Of a stretch of 64,000 nt of DNA, positions 57,341-64,000 are shown in pieces. Origin of the DNA: Bostrychus sinensis (Eukaryota; Chordata; Actinopteri; Gobiiformes; Eleotridae); assembly GCA_020698575.1 (NCBI GenBank), contig CM036253.1:35781219-35845218 (forward strand). The letters run 5' to 3'. A program made the translations under genes and the position numbers. Position 1 is the stretch's first letter, and the number at the start of each line of letters is the position of its first letter. Below the pieces are notes generated by a model. It was not told where the DNA came from, searched no databases, and worked only from the letters and a program-made list of their open reading frames with translations.

Positions 57341-57710
57341 ATATGCGTGTGTTTCATGTGTGTATATGATTTTGTTACATGTGTGTCTATGAGTGTGTTA
57401 CAGGTATGTATATAAGTGTGTTATGTGTGTATGAGTGTGTTGCATGTGTGCATATGAGTGTGTTACATGTGTGTATATAAGTGTGTTACATGTGTGTATA
57501 TGAATGTCTTGTATGTGTGTATATAAGTGTGTTACATGTGTGTATATGAATGTCTTGTATGTGTGTATATAAGTGTGTTACATGTGTATGAGTGTGTTGC
57601 ATGTGTGTATATGAATGTCTTACATGTGTGTATATGAGTGTGTTATATGTGTGTATATGTGTGTATATGAGGGTGTATATATGTGTATATGATTGTGTTA
57701 TCAGACAACA
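57340..57710. repeat. Distal segment of the same 21/23-bp minisatellite
   Basis: Diverged units (GTATATAAGTGTGTTACATG, GTATATGAATGTCTTGTATG) match the family at 48-52 kb. They suggest one ancestral array split by later insertions. Confidence 0.85.
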
Positions 57711-58151
57711 GCAGCTCTTTGTTCCATGCACATGAGTGATGGTGTGCTCATACGTGTCCACAGTGCACGTACATGTGCATGGGCTCTCAGAGGGGCGGGC
57801 ACTGCTTTAGGACATGTAAACACACTCTCTCTCAGTTAATTAACCGCAGTGCTGACTCAGGAGCTCCCAGTCTGTTTCGGGCTCAGACACTCTACCATAG
57901 GCCAGGCTGCACACTGCACTGTAACATTATAATTGGGATACAGCACTTGAAACCCAACATACTGTACTCCAGACATCTTGGACATTGTTTGGTTTGGCAT
58001 GTTTGTTTACCATCCTCAAAACCACCTTGCTTTTTTAATGCACCAACATGCATGTGCAGTAAATATATACAACACTAATTCTTCAGAAATGGTACAAAAC
58101 AGGAGCCAATATTAAAATAAATTTCAAGTTCTGAAATATTGAACCACCTGA
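57711..58151. other. No recognised feature
   Basis: A 101-codon frame (57773-58078) has no recognised similarity. Confidence 0.5.
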
Positions 58152-58250
58152 ATTCAATTCAATTACATTTTATTTAAATAGCCCAGTTAGTATCGCCTCA
58201 AAGGACTTTACAAACAGTTAATCAAACATAAACACACAATCACACACATT
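58152..58250 (-). mobile_element. L2 LINE, 3' end only
   Basis: Minus-strand tail TTGAATTGAATTCAGG with AGTCCTTTGAGGCGATACTA and AAACTGTTTGTAAAGTCC-type sequence matches the last 100 bp of L2 copy 1. Confidence 0.75.
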
Positions 58251-59618
58251 TATTTTTATATTTTTTCATATACTTGGTGACAACAAAGGTTTTAGGAGAG
58301 TGAAATGAAAGTATTAAAATGAAAGTATGAAAGTATTTTCTCAGAAATTGTCTGACGGAGTTGACAATCCTGGGTGTACATATTGTATATCTGAACAAAA
58401 GATGAAGATGAAGAAAAAAAATTCACAGAGGGATGAACAACAATGGGAACTTCAGCAGAACCAACAGGTGAGGAAGGAAAGCACTAAATGCTGTTAATCA
58501 GCTCAGAAAAGTTGTAAAACTCTCTCTGTATCAAACCTGTCCAATTTCCTTCACCATTCAAGTCTGCACCAGTCACCACTCTCTCAGCTCCAGGATACTC
58601 TGCATCACTTCATCTGACTCACTGCCTGGAAATGACATTAGTAATCTCTGTAGTACTTGTCTGGGAAAATCAGTGCTGGAGGAAGTACTTCATTTCATTA
58701 CTTGAGCATAGGAGGCAAAAATGTAGTATTTAGAATTTAGTATTTCAGACAGCTTGAACAGCTACTTATTAATACACTAGTCTTCAACCGCGCTTTTCTA
58801 GACACTCAAATCACTAAAGACTTAAGATTTAGAAGAAATCCTATGAAGTTGATGAAAAAGTTGGGGAAAAATAACTAAATGTTAGATTCACTCATTCATC
58901 TTTTCCTGCTTATTCCTGTTAGCTGTTGCAGTGGCATAAGTTAGTGATGAGGGCCCCCAGAGCAGATTTTCACACTGAGCCCCAAAGTTCTGAGGCACAT
59001 TTGACACTTTCATTCATACAGTCTCAGTTATTATGAAGGTGGACTGAGATCAAAAACTAATTTGTTTAAAACATTCAGATATATGTTCTTCATAGCTTAA
59101 TTTAATCAACTTACTATTCATTAAAAAAACTTAAAACCTAAAAAAAATCAATAAAAAAATACAAACACACACAAATCTTTTGTACTGCAGATTGGAAGCG
59201 TTGCAGTCAATCTGCAACTACAGCCCCTCCACCCACCATGTACACCAAGAGTATTAGAAGTCATTAAATTGACTGTACAAAAATTAAGTCCTTAAATGGC
59301 ATTAAAAAGCATTACATTTGATGCCAACAGGCAATAAAAATATAAAATACTTTTGAAGTAAATTGTTGATATTATTAGTTTTATTCATGAATATTAAAAT
59401 GTATTAATTGTATTACAAATTACACAAGCATTGGATGTTTGATTTTTAGCATTATTGGTGCTTTATAAACTTATTTTACAATACCTGCAAATACATTTTG
59501 ACAATTTAAGCTGTCATGATTGTATGTTTGGGGCATTAAAAATGTAAAAAAATTCCATTAAATGACATTAAAGTGCATTAAATTAGACTTGCTGATAGAT
59601 CCTGGAACCCTGCGCACA
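58251..59618. other. No gene; diverged dispersed repeat near 59255-59600
   Basis: Repeated short phrases (AATGGCATTAAAAAGCATTA; AATGACATTAAAGTGCATTA) suggest an old non-autonomous element. Otherwise nothing. Confidence 0.4.
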
Positions 59619-59745
59619 GTCACACTAACACATTCATATAGGCAAGGTGGTCAAGTGTCTTGCCCAAAGACACAGCAGTTTGCAATGCCGAAAGCGGGAA
59701 TGGGCAATGGGCAAACATCTCTACCTACTGAGCTACTGCCACCCC
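59619..59745 (-). mobile_element. V-SINE, minus strand, partial
   Basis: Minus strand: tRNA-like head GGGGTGGCAGTAGCTCAGTA (from 59745; A box 59724-59735) and V-SINE core GTCTTTGGGCAAGACACTTG (59652-59671) followed by ACCACCTTGCC. The 3' tail is lost or diverged. Confidence 0.85.
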
Positions 59746-60587
59746 AATGTAAGGCATGAATGGAGGTGATTATACAAATGCAACAAAATGGGCACCAGAA
59801 ACACAAAAAACTCATGTAGATATAAATTTTTGCAGAGTGGGCACCCCTGCTGTAACTAATACTTTAAATAAACAGTTTGGTGTGATCCTGTTTGACTGGA
59901 GGCAGCTGCTTCTGTTGCAGTGTTTTTCTTCAAGCTCCCCCTCCACCCCCATCCCCCTCTGCTCTGGGACTGAAGGTGCTTGGACTACAGCAGTCTGCAG
60001 TGTGAGGTGGTGCATGAGGACATCTGGAGGCCACACAGGAGAAGTACAGGTAATTCCACTGCAGTCCCCCGAACTCCCTGACCTCCTCACATTCCCTGCT
60101 CCCCCGATCTACACTACATCTGTATTATGTTGAGTCAATGCTGCATCAGTGAAACAGAAAAAAACGCATTAGAATTAAGTCTGTTTTTTCAAACACGGAC
60201 TCACCATCATTCCTCTTTCTTTCATTGTATGAAAGTTGACTTCATGTTTAACTGTCTTATGTTAGTTTGGTATTGTGATTATTGTTCTGGTGTGCTACAT
60301 CTTATGCTGGTACAGGTTGTCATTGGAAATGAGAATTGGTTCTCAATCAGCCTTTCTGGTTAAATAAATAAAAAAAATAAAAGTCCTGGTGTTGGCTCCA
60401 GCCTCTCTCTAAGTAGAACTGTACTGTTTTTGGGGTTGTTCACTCATTTCTGATAGAACTACTTTCTTATTAAACGTGTTAATTCCATGTAAATCCAGAT
60501 ATGCAGTATATGAAGCCATCTAACAGAACACAACACCTTTAATGTTTTTTCAAGTGCTGTACAATGCTGCTAGCACTAAGAACTAGT
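59746..60587. other. No recognised feature
   Basis: A 125-codon frame (59756-60133) has no recognised domain. AAATAAATAAAAAAAATAAA at 60363-60382 is a simple tail. Confidence 0.4.
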
Positions 60588-60836
60588 GTTGTAGTCAAGA
60601 CCGTGCTAATCGAGAAGACCAAGACTGAGAGTTTTAGGGTTTGAGACTGAGTAAAGGCAAAAGCGAAAGGCAAACCAAGACCAGGTCAGAGGGAAAATTA
60701 AAAAATGAAGAAGAGCATTTACTCATAATGTTTGGTAAATAAAATTTCTGAGACTGACACATCCGAGACTGAGAGAAGACTGAGTAAATATGGATTCGAG
60801 ACTAAGACCAAGAGTAAAACTGCAGCTACAACTCTA
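60588..60836. mobile_element. Short non-autonomous element with AGTGTTGTAGTC ends
   Basis: The left AGTGTTGTAGTCAAGACC and right GCTACAACTCT are imperfect inverted ends. The interior is rich in GAGACTAAGACCAAGA-like repeats. No coding content. Confidence 0.5.
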
Positions 60837-61710
60837 CTTGAAACATGTGCAGTAGTAGACAGTAATAAATGACAGTGATACTCTGTAAGAGACAAAACAG
60901 AAATACTATTCACTGTTACAAACATTAACTGAGCTTATTACATAGTAAATAATTCATAACAAAGACTCTTTTTCATTTTTTCATTCAACATTCTCTTTTT
61001 ATTTATGTGGCCAGCATTTTTCTTAAGTAAAAACATGGGAGGCAAAAACGTAGTTTTCACAATTTAGTATTTCACACACATTGACCAACTAATACAGTAT
61101 AACACATCAGTCTTATACAGCACCTTTCTAGACACTCAAAGTCACTTTACAATTAGCTGCATTCTTCATTCATCCCTCAGTCATACGTGGTCAGTTACTT
61201 CTGTAGCCACAGACAGTTTCCAACCAATATTCTACAGTTTTTATTCTTGTGACCTTAAACTTTCTATTTCACTTTCTATTTCTATTTAATTTATGTGTAA
61301 AGGGACAATACATATTAATGAATATTTATGTGTAATTTGGGGGCCAGCCAGGATAATGTGTGGTACCCTATAGCAGCCCAGTCAGCTGTATTTGCTTAAA
61401 AGCACCTTAAAACTTAAATTCAGACATCCTAGAAGAAGAAGGCCTGTAGTAGGCAAAGCCCAGAGCAGAGCCTTTAAAACAACATTTGATGGCTTTATTT
61501 GTGTAATTTAACTGAAACAACTGTATTTAAAATGCACAATACTCTATGCTACAGTGTAATCTGCCAGTCCCTGTTATTTAAACAGCTTATGTTTAAATTG
61601 TAGACTTATAATAAACAATGTTTCACATTCATTTTATAGGGCAGTAAAATCACAAGTTCTACTTATTACTCATTTTATTACAACCCAGTGGCCAGCTGGC
61701 TTATATTATA
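60837..61710. other. No recognised feature
   Basis: AT-rich non-coding sequence. Confidence 0.5.
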
Positions 61711-62010
61711 ACAGTGATTTCCAAAGTGAGGGCCAAGGTCCCCTGGGGGTCTTAAAAGATACTGCATGGGAGCCCCCAGAGGTTGTCCACATTAAGTATG
61801 TTAGAAGAGATTGAGTTTGAAATGAATTACAGTTTTATATATATATATTTTTTCAAACATATTACTTTAAAACAATTTTAGCCAACAGTTTTGTAACATT
61901 TTTATGGAGAAAAACATGACATCATCTTTTAAATAGAGGAAAGTTGTATAGTTGGGATTCCGCATGGGATATTTGTAAATTCAAGGGGGCCACGACACTC
62001 TTAACTTTGG
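61711..62010. mobile_element. Short hAT-like remnant
   Basis: The left CAGTGATTTCCAAAGTGAGG with CCCCTGGGGGTC and the right GGGGGCCACGACACTCTTAA/CTTTGGTAA look like diverged inverted ends of a CAGTGGTTCTCAAAGT-type element. No coding content. Confidence 0.45.
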
Positions 62011-62975
62011 TAATAGCTGTATTATAACATAATTTTAAATGCACCAGAATACATGACATTCCATCTGTTTTGTACCCAATTTCCCCGGGGAGGAGAGAAA
62101 CTGGAGAGAACTGAACTGGCTGCACAATGCTCTGCGCAGATCAGTGCTGCATTCATGTACCCTGGGATTTAACAGCATTCAGCCTTTGGAAAAAAGAAGA
62201 AAATAAAAAGCTCAAACACGCACCTTGTTCTTCAGCATCAGCCTGGCCTGATAACTGGGCTCCATTTATAGGCTGCTGCTGACTCTGGAGACAGAGGGCA
62301 CACAGAAGGGCAGAGGCATAATTATGCTCACTCAAGTCACACATGGACCTGATGGAGAGTTTATTCTGAGAAATGGAATGTAGGATACCACAGCTTCAGG
62401 GAGAGGAGGTGGACAAGACTGTGGCCTAAAGCAGAGAAACATCTGGAGAGAGATTAGCAGAGGTTGTGGTCTATCAGTACTCATCATGAAGCTGATCACA
62501 TGTTGATAGTATCAAAAATCATTAAGGTTATTTAAACATAGGACATTCTGTAATCCCAATTTCACTGTAAACAAATTAAAAGAAATTAAAACAACATAAT
62601 AAAACCTGCAACCAGTTACAAAAGACCATCGCAGATATCAGTGAGAGGCCTGCATCGCCAAACACTACTATTTAGATGTTGAATTAAAAAATTCAATTTA
62701 CTGTAACGTTTGTCATGATTTTATTAAGCAAAAATCAAATGTTTTAATTATTTAGAACATTTTTTCAGTTTAATTTAACCCTTAATTAAAATTAATAATT
62801 ACCTTTTACTCAAATTAAAAATATAGCTATTCTCCCAAAGGATAGAAGACACAGAATGAGCCATACAATAAATATACATATGTACAACTACAAAATACAA
62901 AATACAACTATACATATCTATGTATAGTTAACCTATAGTTAATTGTAAAAAAAAAAAAAATGGCTTGATGTAATC
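62011..62975. other. No recognised feature
   Basis: Non-coding; minus frames at 61922-62344 are short and unrecognised. Confidence 0.5.
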
Positions 62976-63014
62976 AGCAAGTACTGCTATCAGTCATTAT
63001 TATTTTTAATATTA

Positions 63015-63053
<39 letters not shown>

Positions 63054-63075
63054 ATGACTGATAGCAGTACTTGCT
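62976..63075. repeat. 24-bp perfect inverted repeat flanking an (ATT)n tract
   Basis: AGCAAGTACTGCTATCAGTC plus ATTA at 62976-62999 is exactly repeated in reverse complement at 63052-63075. The loop is (TTA)n. Confidence 0.92.
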
Positions 63076-63366
63076 GAAAAGCTCAAAAATAACACTAGAT
63101 AACATTCTTGATGATGTTATGTTCCTTGTACTGTTTAGGGCTTGCAATGTAGGAAAAAAAACTGAGGCTCTTTTTATAAACATTCAACAGTTCCATGTTC
63201 ACTCTGCCTCCAGGACAGCAGATGGCGGTAATGAGTTGGTTTGCCAACAGCCAACTGAATGTAATTGACCCCCCCAAACAGTACATTTTGTACAATACGA
63301 GGAGAGGAGTGGCGGAGCGCATATTGTACATTTTAAATATTGTCAGGGATGTTCTAATTTAAGAAC

Positions 63367-63529
63367 ATGACGTCGCAATTCAAATGTACACACTTCCTGT
63401 CTATCAGATCAGCTTCCGGTCCCACCGACGCCCTTTGAGAGCGGGCGATGTGCTTTGACATATCCGTGCTTCATGTCCTGGATAAGACAAAATAATGTAT
63501 TTTTTTGAGTTCGAGGTGATTGAATGAAT
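63367..63529 (+). promoter_or_regulatory. Candidate TATA-less promoter and non-coding first exon
   Basis: CpG density rises. TGACGTCG (63368, CRE-like) and CTTCCGGT (63413-63420, ETS-like) precede a possible exon ending at GAAT|GTAAGT (donor at 63530). No coding frame is identified, so this is suggestive only. Confidence 0.3.
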
Positions 63530-64000
63530 GTAAGTAATATGTAGTAAATATGTGGTTAATTATGTGCAACTCTAACTTTTGTTTAAAAAGTATATGAGTC
63601 AGGTTGCTAGATTGTGTGAAGGGGAGCCAGCTAAACGCTTGCTAAAAAAATGTAATTAACAACCATACACGGGCTGTGTACCTTACTTTAAAGGACGTTA
63701 AAATGTAATGTATGTATTGTCCCTGAGCTGACTGCTTTCACACTGACTATACCATAATTTTAGCAACGTTAGCAGTTAGCCCTCAGCTTGCTAAAGCTAA
63801 TGGGCAACATGTGGTCATAGACTGAAACTAGGCTGCTTAGCTACAGATACCGTTTAAAAAGCATGGAAAACGCCAGTCATTTCTTTCGGTCGTGTGCTTT
63901 GTGTTTGGTCTAACTGCCTCTGTGTCAGAGGGTTTAACTTAACGTTTCGAGTGTGTGAGTGACGCACTGGTCCACATGACCTGTGACAGTAAAAGATATT

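Overview
This window reads as ordinary teleost fish chromosomal DNA: a vertebrate gene with a GT-AG style intron, dense simple repeats ((TG)n, (TA)n, (CA)n, (TAA)n), and repeat families typical of ray-finned fish (Rex3/RTE, L2/Maui-like, R4/Dong (Rex6-like), V-SINE, hAT, Harbinger and TTAA-type elements). There are no operons, CRISPR arrays, rRNA genes or canonical tRNA genes. Family names rest on motif recognition and memory, not on a database search.

Host genes. The one secure host coding exon is on the minus strand at 37766-38308: exon 1 of a Shaw-type (Kv3) potassium channel, best matching kcnc3. It has an intact tetramerisation domain and a consensus splice donor. The channel core exon is not seen between it and position 1, so about 37.7 kb on the left probably lies in intron 1. 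To the right, 38309-38600 is the GC-rich 5' flank. A second possible promoter and non-coding first exon (plus strand) lies near 63.37-63.53 kb.

Left part (1-37.7 kb), nearly all mobile-element debris: a Rex3 fragment (1-1037); a 3.07 kb hAT element with exact 8-bp target duplications, sitting inside an older hAT (2.8-6.4 kb); an inverted-repeat element (6.4-6.7 kb); an L2 tail (6.76-7.09 kb); a palindromic-ended DNA element abutting a long L2 copy (9.0-13.4 kb); two related TTAA-flanked elements (14.1-15.1 and 17.9-18.95 kb); a mini-Harbinger with a transposase remnant (17.0-17.7 kb); a V-SINE inserted into a ~75-bp satellite (21.5-22.45 kb); a 3.4 kb TTAA-flanked composite holding two further palindromic elements (23.6-27.05 kb); a second Rex3 copy (27.9-30.5 kb); and a 563-bp hairpin element (35.8-36.3 kb).

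Right part (38.6-64 kb): a decayed CR1/L2-type LINE (40.0-40.8 kb); a nearly complete R4/Dong LINE (40.98-44.41 kb, minus strand) with YMDD polymerase, CCHC knuckle and PD-(D/E)XK endonuclease, whose 5' leader looks like a tRNA-Glu head plus a V-SINE core; a Rex3 copy that lost its RT region but keeps both ends and a 12-bp target duplication (44.97-46.51 kb), nested in a hairpin element; a 21/23-bp minisatellite (48.2-52.15 kb, resuming at 57.3-57.7 kb) with a 434-bp higher-order repeat; a short MITE inserted twice into that array, the second copy split by a 3 kb L2; and scattered SINE, hAT-like and hairpin remnants up to 63.1 kb.

The most unusual object is the R4/Dong element with a tRNA-like/V-SINE-like leader. 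The best-supported structural results are the target-site duplications and the nesting order they establish.
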